Shown: positions 47,524-56,145 of the stretch, one piece after another
How the letters are laid out: every line of letters starts with the position of its first letter
Position numbering within the stretch: position 1 is the first letter of the stretch
NCBI GenBank assembly: GCA_965198185.1
Contig: CBDAOU010000001.1
Location: 124,001-188,000, forward strand
Direction of reading: 5' to 3'
Length of the DNA: 64,000 nucleotides
Source of the DNA: JAJECS01 sp965198185
GTDB lineage: Bacteria > Chloroflexota > UBA11872
Made by a program: the position numbers and the translations under genes
The notes under the pieces: model-generated
Database searches by the model: none
The model's input: the letters and a program-made list of their open reading frames with translations, nothing else
Told to the model about the DNA's origin: nothing

Positions 47524-47758
47524 TGGTTGACCCCGAAGGGCGCCCCTACGCGGACATACCGGCGCGGACTTGGTGTGACCTCGGTGGGGTGTGGGAAAGG
47601 CGGAGCCCACGCTGCACGCAGCGCGGGCCACCGGACTGCGCGGGCCACCGTGACAGCACGGGCGACCGAGCACAAGAGAATCGCAAGGTTTTGGGGAACG
47701 ATTCGCCTGCAGCCAGTGTATTGTCTCCAAAGGGACCACTGCGTCTGGAGCCCGTTGC

Positions 47759-50700
47759 ATGCCAGCGCGCCCGTTGACCAACGAGCCACCTCGCCGCCGG
47801 CTGCAAGCCATTCGGGTGGTCGCGGCCGCGTTGGCTCTGGCGTTGATTATCGCCGCGCCGCCCGCCGCGGAGGCCGAGGACCCGCCCGCGACTACCGGGC
47901 AGCCGTTCATCGCCGTCAGCAGCGGCGAATATCACACCTGCGCGCTGCGTGAAGACGGCCAGGTCGTGTGCTGGGGCGCCCAACCCGTTGATCCCGATGC
48001 CGACCTCGATCCCGTTGACTTCGGCCAGGCCTCACCGCCGGACGGCGAGCGGTTCACGTCCATCAGCAGCGGCGGATGGCACACCTGCGGCTTGCGCGAA
48101 GACGGCTCCGCCGTGTGCTGGGGCAGCGATGAACATGGGCAGGCCTCGCCACCGGAGGGCGAGCGGTTCACGGCGATCAGCAGCGGGGGCGCGCACACCT
48201 GCGGCCTGCGCCATGACGGCGTCGCCGTGTGTTGGGGGAACGATGCCGCAGGCCAGGCCTCGCCTCCGGACGATGAGCGCTTCACCGAAGTCAGCAGTGG
48301 TGGGTACCACACGTGCGGCCTGCGGGAGGACGGACAGGCAGTGTGCTGGGGGCCCGAGCCAGGGACTGACGGCCATACGGGCTGGGAAGCACCGCCCGAC
48401 GAGCCGCTGATTGCACTGTCCAGCACCCGGGGCAGGACATGCGGCCTACGTCCAAAGGGCGGGGCGGCGTGCTGGGGCGTTTGGTCAGACGTGCAGTATT
48501 CGGACACGGAGCCGCCCTCGCACCGGTTCATTGCCCTGAGCATGGACGCTGCGGGCGGCTGCGGCCTGTGGACCAATGGCACCGCCGTGTGCTGGGGCTA
48601 CGACTACTCCTATCCGACCCCGAGCCGGCAGCGCTTTGCCGCAATCAGCCGCGCGAACGAGCACACCTGCGCAATTCGTAGGGATGACGGCGGGCTCGTG
48701 TGCTGGGGCGAGAACGACTACGGGCAAGCCTCACCCCCCGACGGCGAACGATTCACCGAGCCCGAGCCCCGGGTCAAGCCACCCAAGCCTGACGAGCCAT
48801 TCGTAGCCATCAGCAGCGGCTCGGCCCATGTGTGCGGCGTCACCGCAAACGGCGCCGCCTGGTGCTGGGGCGACAGCGAGTTCGGCCAGGACATTCCGCC
48901 GGAGGGTGCGGCGGTTGCGGCCATCGCCAGTGGATCAAGGCACACCTGCGGCATCCGGATGGATGGCGGCATCATCTGTTGGGGCCGCGACGATCAGGGC
49001 CAGGCGTCGCCGCCTACGGGTCAGGGATTCGTGGCCGTCAGCAGCGGCCGGAGCCACTCCTGCGCGCTGCACGAGGACGGCTCCGTCGTCTGCTGGGGTG
49101 GCTCGGCCGGCGACGAGAGCGCGGAGCTGCTCGGCGGGCAGCGGTTTACGGCCGTATCCAGCGGCGCAACGGGCTTTTGCGCCCTGCGCCTTGATGGCCA
49201 CCTGGTTTGCTCGCGTGGCGGGATCTTTCGCGACGCGGTACCGCCCGAGGGTGAAACGTTTGCGGCCATCAGCATTGGCTTGGGCCACGGCTGTGGGCTG
49301 CGACAGGACGGTTCGCCGGTCTGTTGGGGTAGTGAATCCTCTTGGACTACCCGCGGTCAGGCATCGCCGCCCGAGGATGAGCAATTCGTGGCCATCAGCA
49401 GCGGCTACGACCACACCTGCGCGCTGCGGGCCGATGGCGCCCCCGTCTGCTGGGGCGCCGCCGACCCCCGTCTTGACCGCGGCCAAGCCTCCCCACCGCC
49501 TGGGGAACGGCTGGTCGCCGTGAGCAGTGGCGATGGGTTCACCTGCGGCCTGCGCGCCGATGGCACGGACGTCTGCTGGCGCTTCAATCCGTTGCGCGCG
49601 AATTTCCGCGAGTCGGAAGCGGTCCGAGTTCACTACCGACTTCGAGGTGCGTCGCGGTCGATCGTCAGCGGCGGCGACTGGCACTCCTGTGGCCGTCGCG
49701 AGGACGGCGTCTATGCCTGCCTGCACACGAGCCCCAGGAGCCAGGTTCCCCAGGGCATCAGCAGCCGCGGCTTCGAGACCGTCAGCGATCGGGTGCTCAC
49801 GTCGTTAAGCACCGGCAATCGGTTCACCTGTGCGCTCGATCCGAATGGGTCCCCGGTGTGCTGGGGCATCGACGACTATGGCCAGGCGTCGCCCCCCACG
49901 AGCGAGCAGTTCGCCGTTCTCAGCAGCGGGGAACGGCATGTCTGCGCCCTGCGGGGAGACGGCACGCCGATCTGCTGGGGCGACCCGGCACAAGGCCGGA
50001 CCTCTCCACCCGCAGCGGAGGTATTCACCGCCATCAGCAGCGGCTGGGCCCACACCTGTGCGCTCCGTACGGACGGCACGCCCGTCTGCTGGGGCCGCGA
50101 CTACTACGGCCAGGCGTCGCCGCCGGACGGTGAGCAGTTCGTCACCATCAGCAGCGGGCACGCGCACACGTGCGGCCTGCGAGCCGATGGCGCACCGGTC
50201 TGCTGGGGCCGGAATAGCAGCGGGCAGGCATCACCGCCGGCAGGTGCGAGATTCACCGCGATCAGCAGCGGCCAGGCCCACACCTGCGCCCTACACGCGG
50301 ACGGCAGCCCGTTCTGCTGGGGCCGTGAGGACAGCCGGCTCACAAGGGCCCCGGGTGTCGACCGGTACACCGCGATCGTCATCGGCGAGGTGCACGCCTG
50401 CGGCTTGCGTGCCGACGGCACGCTTGTCTGCTGGGGCGACGGCTACTCGGTGGCGCCGCCGGGCGAGAGCCTCTCCGACATCAGCCTCGGGCTAGCGCAT
50501 AGCTGCGCGCTGCGCCTGGACGGCCGCCCCATATGTTGGGGAGACGGGTACGACACGCCAATCGCATCGGCCCGGCAATCGGTCTACCAGATCATTAGCG
50601 GGCAGAGCATTCCCGCCATCAGCACCGGGGAGCACCACGTCTGCGTGTTACGGGACGACGGCCAGCCCGTCTGCTGGGGTTCCGACGAATACGGCGAGTC

Positions 50701-53700
50701 GTCGCCGCCCTATGGCGAAGAATTGGTCACGATCAGCTCCGGCGCGCATCACACGTGCGGACTGCGCGCGGATGGAACGCCTGTCTGCTGGGGTATCGGC
50801 AACGGTGCGCCGCCCGACGAGCAATTCAAGGTCATCAGCGCCGGCTATCTCCACATGTGCGCCCTGCGAGCGGACGGTTCACCGGTCTGCTGGGGATATG
50901 ACCGGACCGGCCAGGCGTCGCCGCCCGAGGGCGAGAGGTTCACCGACATCAGTGGCGGCACCTACCACACCTGCGCCCTACGCGAAGATGGCGAGCCGGT
51001 GTGCTGGGGCGCCGATGAGTCCCAGACTAACCGCGGCCAAGCGTCACCGCCGCCCGGGGAACGATTCGCATCGATCAGCAGCGGCGAATTCCATTCCTGC
51101 GCGCTGCGCCTCGACGGGTCGCCGGTCTGCTGGGGCTGGCTCGCTGATGGCCGGGTCTCGCCGCCTCACGGCGAGACGTTCACGGCGATCAGCAGTGGCG
51201 ATCACCACACGTGCGCCATCCGTGAGGACGGGACCGCCGCCTGTTGGGGCGCCAACGGCTATATCAATGACGAATACGGCGGACAGGCCACCCCGCCCGC
51301 CGATGAAACGTTCGTCGCCATCAGCAGTGGGTCCCATCGCACCTGCGCCTTGAGAACCGACGGCACGCCGCGTTGTTGGGGCGTGGGCCACCGCGGCGAC
51401 TTCCTGCCGAATGCGCCCATCGCCGGCGGGCCGTATGCCGCCGTCAGCAGCGGCGCCCGGCACACCTGCGCGCTGCGCGAGGACGGCAGGGCGTTCTGCT
51501 GGGGCGACAACAGCGATGGCCAGGCCGCGCCGCCCGCCGATGAGCGGTTCGCGGCCATCAGCAGCGGCAGGTGGCACACCTGCGCGCTGCGCAAGGACGG
51601 CACGGCCGTGTGTTGGGGATTGGAAGGCAGTGGCCGAACTTCGCCGCCGACAGGCGATTCGCTCATCGAGATCAGCAGCGGGGCGTTGCACACGTGCGCC
51701 CTGCGGCCGAACGGCACAGCTGTCTGCTGGGGCGTCGACCGGAGCCGCCAGTCTTCTCCACCTGCGGGCCAGACGTTCACCACCATCAGCAGCGGATGGC
51801 AGCACACCTGCGGCCTGAGTGACGACGGCGCCGTGGTCTGCTGGGGCCGAGGCACCAGCTTATGGCAGATGCCGGCGGACGACGAGCGCTTCGTGGGCAT
51901 CACGACCGGTCCGGACTATGTCTGCGCCCTGCGGGAGGATGGCTCGGTCTGGTGCGAGGGTGGGAGCAGCTTTTGGCTCCCTCGCTCCATCCCGGCGAAC
52001 GAGCGATTCGTGGCCATCAGCGGAGGGGACGTGCACGCCTGCGGGCTGCGCGCTGACGGCTCCGCCGCCTGCTGGAGTGAGAAGGACGTCGACGGTCGAG
52101 CGATCCCGCCGCACTCTGAGCGCTTCGTGTCCGTGAGCAGCGGCGGACGTCACAGCTGTGGGCTGCGCGAGGACGGATCCATCATCTGCTGGGGCGAAAA
52201 CGTCCACGGCCAGTCATCGCTCGAGGGTCCAGGGCGAACCTCGGTGTTCGGCGAGCGGTTCACCGCCATCACCGCCAGCGCCTATGCCTGCGCCCTGCGT
52301 CAAGACGGAACGCCTCTCTGCTGGTCGACGGACCAGCTTTCCTACTACTCGGGCACGGAGCTGCCAACGCCGCCGGACGAGCGGCTCACATCTGTCAGCG
52401 CCGGCCGCGGGCACGTCTGCGGACTGCGCGACGATGGCACCGCCGTCTGCTCGGGTGACAACCGATCCGGCCAAACGGAGCCACCCGAGGGCGAGCGCAT
52501 CGTCTCGCTGAGCAGTGGCGGCGACCACACCTGCGGCTTGCGCGAGAACGGGACCGCCGTCTGCTGGGGCCGCAATACCGACCTGTGGGACGATCCAGGC
52601 GGCCAGGCAACGCCCCCGGCCGATGAGCGGTTTGTGGCGATCAGCAGCGGAAGCTGGCACACGTGCGCCCTGCGCGAGAACGGGACCGCCGTATGCTGGG
52701 GCGCCAACGACGACAGCTACGGTCGCTGGTATGGCCAGGCAACGCCGCCGGAGGGCGAACGCTTCACGGCGATTGCCAGCGGCGACGATCGCACCTGCGC
52801 CATTCGACTGGACGGAACCGTCGCCTGCTGGGGCCATGACCCCTACGACCGGCATGCGCCGCCCGAAAACCAGACCTTTACGTCAATCTCCACTGGGAGC
52901 AGCCACGCCTGTGGCATCCGCACCGATGGGACGGCGGTCTGCTGGGGCGATATCGGCGACCATGTCTGGGTGCCGGCGGGTGAGACGTTCGCCTCGATCA
53001 GCGCCGGTGAGCAGCTCACCTGCGGCCTCCGCGATGACGGAACCGCCTTGTGTTGGGGCGCGCGCTATCCGCTCACGAGCCCGCGATCGCCGCCCTATAG
53101 GCCGCCGCCGCAAGCCGTCCCGCCGCCACCAAGTCCACCGCCGCCGTTCACCGCCATCAGCAGCGGCTTCTACCACACCTGCGCGCTGAGCGAGGACGGA
53201 CTCGCCATTTGCTGGGGTAGAAACGACAACGGCCAGGCGACCCCGCCGGAAGGGGTGCGGTTCAAGTCCATCAGCGCCGGCGCTAGGCACACGTGTGGGT
53301 TGCGCACCGACGGCGTTCTCGTTTGTTGGGCGTTCGACGGCACGCGGAATGCACGGGCCCTGTCGAATGAGGCCTTCGCGTCGATCAGCAGTGGCGACGG
53401 TCACGTATGCGCCCTGCGCGACGACGGGACCGGCGCTTGCTGGAGGGCTGACCGTGAGGGCCAGTCCCGGATGCCGGACGGCGAGCGGTTCGCCGCCATC
53501 GGCTGCGGGAGCGGCTACACGTGCGGTCTGCGAGATGACGGATTGGTGATCTGTTGGGGAGGCCGGGAAAGCCGTGAGACCAGACCCCCGCAGGGCGAGA
53601 GGCTAATCACGATCAGCGTTGGCGGCTCTCATGCGTGCGGCCTGCGCGAGGATGGAACTGCCGTGTGCTGGGGAAGCCGTCAGTCCGGCCAGATCGAGTC

Positions 53701-53944
53701 GCCTGAGGGCGAGCGGTTCGCGGCGATCAGCAGCAGCCCGTGGCAACACACCTGCGCCCTGCGGGACAACGGCACGGCCGTCTGCTGGGGCCTGAACGAA
53801 AACGATCAGTCTGCGCCGCCACCGGGCGAGCGGTTCAGCGCCATCAGCAGCGGCGGGTTTCACACCTGCGCCATTCGGTTGGATGGCACGGCCGTCTGCT
53901 GGGGCCTGGACGACGACGGCCAGGCATCGCCGCCGCAACCGTAG
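47759..53944 (+). CDS. Giant secreted protein with 50 RCC1-type repeats
   Basis: 2061 residues from ATG 47759 (GGAG 8 nt upstream). Signal peptide core IRVVAAALALALIIAAPPAAEA, then almost nothing but repeats of about 38-41 residues of the form FTAISSGxxHTCGLREDGTA-VCWG-xxxxGQASPP. I count 50 copies by the C-A/G-L-R...CWG signature. Each keeps two Cys about 11 residues apart, which could pair in an oxidising compartment. Proline-rich linkers (about residues 334-347 and 1779-1796) set off the first seven and the last seven repeats. RCC1 repeats build seven-bladed propellers, so about seven propellers are expected. No anchor or catalytic domain is visible. Likely binding, adhesion or recognition at the cell surface. 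Confidence 0.95.
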   Translation: MPARPLTNEPPRRRLQAIRVVAAALALALIIAAPPAAEAEDPPATTGQPFIAVSSGEYHTCALREDGQVVCWGAQPVDPDADLDPVDFGQASPPDGERFTSISSGGWHTCGLREDGSAVCWGSDEHGQASPPEGERFTAISSGGAHTCGLRHDGVAVCWGNDAAGQASPPDDERFTEVSSGGYHTCGLREDGQAVCWGPEPGTDGHTGWEAPPDEPLIALSSTRGRTCGLRPKGGAACWGVWSDVQYSDTEPPSHRFIALSMDAAGGCGLWTNGTAVCWGYDYSYPTPSRQRFAAISRANEHTCAIRRDDGGLVCWGENDYGQASPPDGERFTEPEPRVKPPKPDEPFVAISSGSAHVCGVTANGAAWCWGDSEFGQDIPPEGAAVAAIASGSRHTCGIRMDGGIICWGRDDQGQASPPTGQGFVAVSSGRSHSCALHEDGSVVCWGGSAGDESAELLGGQRFTAVSSGATGFCALRLDGHLVCSRGGIFRDAVPPEGETFAAISIGLGHGCGLRQDGSPVCWGSESSWTTRGQASPPEDEQFVAISSGYDHTCALRADGAPVCWGAADPRLDRGQASPPPGERLVAVSSGDGFTCGLRADGTDVCWRFNPLRANFRESEAVRVHYRLRGASRSIVSGGDWHSCGRREDGVYACLHTSPRSQVPQGISSRGFETVSDRVLTSLSTGNRFTCALDPNGSPVCWGIDDYGQASPPTSEQFAVLSSGERHVCALRGDGTPICWGDPAQGRTSPPAAEVFTAISSGWAHTCALRTDGTPVCWGRDYYGQASPPDGEQFVTISSGHAHTCGLRADGAPVCWGRNSSGQASPPAGARFTAISSGQAHTCALHADGSPFCWGREDSRLTRAPGVDRYTAIVIGEVHACGLRADGTLVCWGDGYSVAPPGESLSDISLGLAHSCALRLDGRPICWGDGYDTPIASARQSVYQIISGQSIPAISTGEHHVCVLRDDGQPVCWGSDEYGESSPPYGEELVTISSGAHHTCGLRADGTPVCWGIGNGAPPDEQFKVISAGYLHMCALRADGSPVCWGYDRTGQASPPEGERFTDISGGTYHTCALREDGEPVCWGADESQTNRGQASPPPGERFASISSGEFHSCALRLDGSPVCWGWLADGRVSPPHGETFTAISSGDHHTCAIREDGTAACWGANGYINDEYGGQATPPADETFVAISSGSHRTCALRTDGTPRCWGVGHRGDFLPNAPIAGGPYAAVSSGARHTCALREDGRAFCWGDNSDGQAAPPADERFAAISSGRWHTCALRKDGTAVCWGLEGSGRTSPPTGDSLIEISSGALHTCALRPNGTAVCWGVDRSRQSSPPAGQTFTTISSGWQHTCGLSDDGAVVCWGRGTSLWQMPADDERFVGITTGPDYVCALREDGSVWCEGGSSFWLPRSIPANERFVAISGGDVHACGLRADGSAACWSEKDVDGRAIPPHSERFVSVSSGGRHSCGLREDGSIICWGENVHGQSSLEGPGRTSVFGERFTAITASAYACALRQDGTPLCWSTDQLSYYSGTELPTPPDERLTSVSAGRGHVCGLRDDGTAVCSGDNRSGQTEPPEGERIVSLSSGGDHTCGLRENGTAVCWGRNTDLWDDPGGQATPPADERFVAISSGSWHTCALRENGTAVCWGANDDSYGRWYGQATPPEGERFTAIASGDDRTCAIRLDGTVACWGHDPYDRHAPPENQTFTSISTGSSHACGIRTDGTAVCWGDIGDHVWVPAGETFASISAGEQLTCGLRDDGTALCWGARYPLTSPRSPPYRPPPQAVPPPPSPPPPFTAISSGFYHTCALSEDGLAICWGRNDNGQATPPEGVRFKSISAGARHTCGLRTDGVLVCWAFDGTRNARALSNEAFASISSGDGHVCALRDDGTGACWRADREGQSRMPDGERFAAIGCGSGYTCGLRDDGLVICWGGRESRETRPPQGERLITISVGGSHACGLREDGTAVCWGSRQSGQIESPEGERFAAISSSPWQHTCALRDNGTAVCWGLNENDQSAPPPGERFSAISSGGFHTCAIRLDGTAVCWGLDDDGQASPPQP

Positions 53945-53975
53945 CGGGCCCCGTCGGGCAGAATCTTCGAGGTCG

Positions 53976-55157
53976 CTAGGCTCCGACCGCGCGCTGCCTT
54001 GCCAGGCCGCGCCGGGCGAGGACGGTGACCAGCACCAGCGAGCCGGCGAGCGCAGCGGCGCCGACCCAGCTCATGCCGCCCGCGCTGAACACCGGTCCCG
54101 TCGCCAGGCTGCCCGTGGCCGCGGCCACGGCCGCGAGCGCGTCGCCGGCGCCCTGGGTGCGGCCTCGCTCGCGCGGCGAGAGTCCGTCGATGAGCAGGGA
54201 CGAGCCGGCGACGAAGCACATGTTCCAGCCATAGCCAACCAGGAACATGGCGAGCAGCATCACGCCCAGGTCGGCCGAAAATGGCGTCAGGACGCTGGCA
54301 GCGATCAACTGCGCTGAGCCAAGCACGATCACCGGCATGCGTCCGTAGCGGTCCACCAAGCGGCCGGTGAGCGCTGCCAGCCCAAACATTCCTATGGTGT
54401 GGACGGCCACGGCAATGGAGATGGTGGTCGGCATGTGGCCGTGATTGTGCAGGTGCAGGGGCGCGATCGTCATCACCATCACCATGACGAGCTGCCCGAC
54501 CAGCATGGCGAGCACCGCCACCCGAACGTTGACGGCGCGAAAGATCTCGCGCAAGGGGCGCGCATCCGCGTCAGGGCCGCCGCCACGCGTGACAACGTCC
54601 AACGGCGACGCGATGGCCATATCGCGTGGGTCGGGTCGCACGAATGTCAGGATCAAGGTCACGGCCACGCCGACCAGCACGGCGGCGGCAAGCCAGGGTC
54701 CGGCGAACGGCTCGATCCCGGCTCCTTCGGCAAGGGTCGTGGACACCCGAACGATCAGCGGTCCGCCAATGGCCCCGATGGTGCCGGCGAAGACGATGCG
54801 GCCGATGATCCGCCCACGGCGATCCGCAGGGTGCACCTCGGCGGCGACGTAGCGTGACTGGTCGCTGGCGACCCGAGACATGCCAAAGACCGCCGCCCCC
54901 GCCACCAGTCCGGGGTATGACCCGCCCATGATGGCAACGGCTCCCACCACCGCGCCGACCACACCCATGAAATAGCCGAGCGCGAGCGCCGGGCGACGCC
55001 CGGCGGCGTCCATGAGCCAACCGATCGGATAGGCCGCCAGCGCCCGCCCGAACAGCATGGCGGCGCCCGGAATGCCCGCATAGGCGGCGTTCCCGGCCAG
55101 AGTCGCTGCGCTGATGGTCAGCACCGTAAAGCTGGCTCCGCCGGCGGCGGAAAACAC
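53976..55157 (-). CDS. Major facilitator superfamily transporter
   Basis: 393 residues from GTG 55157. About 12 helices. The MFS loop motif after TM2 is GWLMDAAGRRPALALGYFMG, and the cytoplasmic loop at the domain boundary contains RVASDQSRYVAAEVHPADRRGRIIGR; the second half repeats it with GRLVDRYGRMPVIVLGSAQL and GLSPRERGRTQG. The frame stays open upstream (RITATLFASQAVFSAAGG), so TM1 may start earlier with an unusual codon. Substrate unknown, probably drug or metabolite export. Convergent with the RCC1 gene. Confidence 0.88.
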   Translation of the reverse strand: MFSAAGGASFTVLTISAATLAGNAAYAGIPGAAMLFGRALAAYPIGWLMDAAGRRPALALGYFMGVVGAVVGAVAIMGGSYPGLVAGAAVFGMSRVASDQSRYVAAEVHPADRRGRIIGRIVFAGTIGAIGGPLIVRVSTTLAEGAGIEPFAGPWLAAAVLVGVAVTLILTFVRPDPRDMAIASPLDVVTRGGGPDADARPLREIFRAVNVRVAVLAMLVGQLVMVMVMTIAPLHLHNHGHMPTTISIAVAVHTIGMFGLAALTGRLVDRYGRMPVIVLGSAQLIAASVLTPFSADLGVMLLAMFLVGYGWNMCFVAGSSLLIDGLSPRERGRTQGAGDALAAVAAATGSLATGPVFSAGGMSWVGAAALAGSLVLVTVLARRGLARQRAVGA

Positions 55158-55323
55158 GGCCTGGGAGGCGAACAGCGTCGCGGTGATGCGCTGAGGGGCG
55201 GTCAGCGACGGAATGATGGACGTGAGCCTGTCTCCCCGCGTGGGCGTGCGGGCATTCTAGGCGGGCGCGCGACGCGGGCTATCGTAGGGATCAGGCCGCA
55301 CAAGTCACAAGGAGCAGGCACTG

Positions 55324-56124
55324 GTGGGCACATTTGACGGGAAGTCGGTCGTGGTGACGGGCGGCGCCCAGGGCATCGGCGGCGGCGTCAGCACAGGCTT
55401 CGCGCAGGCGGGCGCGTCGGTCACAGTGGTGGACATCGATGAGGCGGCGGCCGCGGCGCTGATTGACAGCCTCGGCGAGCAAGGCTTCGCGGCGCAGTAT
55501 GTCCTGGCCGACGTGAGCAGCCACGCGGACGCCAAGCGGGCCATCCAGCAAGCCGTGTCGGCCTTCGGCGGCGTTGACGTGCTGGTGAACAACGCCGGGA
55601 TTCAGCCAATGGGGTCTTATGTCAAGCTCGACGCCGAAACCGAAGAGGGCTGGGATCGGATCATCGGCGTCAACCTCAAGGCCTGCTTCCTCATGTCGAA
55701 ATACGCGATTCCCTCGATGCGCGAGCGCGGCGGGGGCGTCATCATCAATGTCGCCAGCGTGCAGGGGCTGCAATCGCAACCGCTGGTGCCGGCCTATGCC
55801 GCATCCAAAGGCGGCGTGCTGTCCCTGACGCGCAACATGGCGCTGGACTACGCACCGGAGAACATCCGCGTGGTGGCGATCAACCCAGGCACGATCGACA
55901 CGCCCATGGTGCGCACGCAGGCCCGCGCGGCGGGCGACGAGGAGGAAATGGTGGACACCTGGGGGCGCACGCACCCTATCGGCCGCGTGGGACAGCCGTC
56001 CGACATTGCCAACGCGGCGATGTTCCTGGCCAGCGACCAGGCCGGCTTCATCACCGGCGAATACCTGTGCGTCGACGGCGGATACATGGCCCGCGGCGCG
56101 TGGGCGGGAAACAACGAGGACTGA
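55324..56124 (+). CDS. Short-chain dehydrogenase/reductase
   Basis: 266 residues from GTG 55324. Rossmann cofactor motif TGGAQGIGGGVSTGF, D in VVDIDEAAA (favours NAD), NNAGIQPMG, catalytic Ser in IINVASVQGL and YAASKGG (Y-x-x-x-K). The C-terminal IGRVGQPSDIANAAMFLASD and GEYLCVDGGYMARGA are classical. It oxidises or reduces a small alcohol or ketone. Divergent from the MFS gene, so the two may share a regulated promoter interval (55158-55323). Confidence 0.95.
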   Translation: MGTFDGKSVVVTGGAQGIGGGVSTGFAQAGASVTVVDIDEAAAAALIDSLGEQGFAAQYVLADVSSHADAKRAIQQAVSAFGGVDVLVNNAGIQPMGSYVKLDAETEEGWDRIIGVNLKACFLMSKYAIPSMRERGGGVIINVASVQGLQSQPLVPAYAASKGGVLSLTRNMALDYAPENIRVVAINPGTIDTPMVRTQARAAGDEEEMVDTWGRTHPIGRVGQPSDIANAAMFLASDQAGFITGEYLCVDGGYMARGAWAGNNED

Positions 56125-56145
56125 CCGAGACTCGTCGAGCCTCGG

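Larger units (their letters stand above)
47294..47758. other. 465-bp interval carrying repeats ahead of the RCC1-repeat gene
   Basis: Contains the GGATTCCC/GGGAATG repeat (47396-47421) and a perfect hairpin (47503-47523). No gene seen. The promoter of the giant RCC1 gene should lie in the last 150 bp. Confidence 0.5.

Noticed and set aside
46442..47910. Minus-strand ORFs (321 and 260 codons) around the NYN gene
   Set aside because: Opposite the NYN gene and the start of the RCC1 gene; no domain character.
47759..53944. CRISPR-like or tandem-repeat array
   Set aside because: Repeats are protein-level RCC1 blades in one open frame with variable DNA; there are no spacers or identical short repeats. 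No CRISPR array is seen anywhere in the window.
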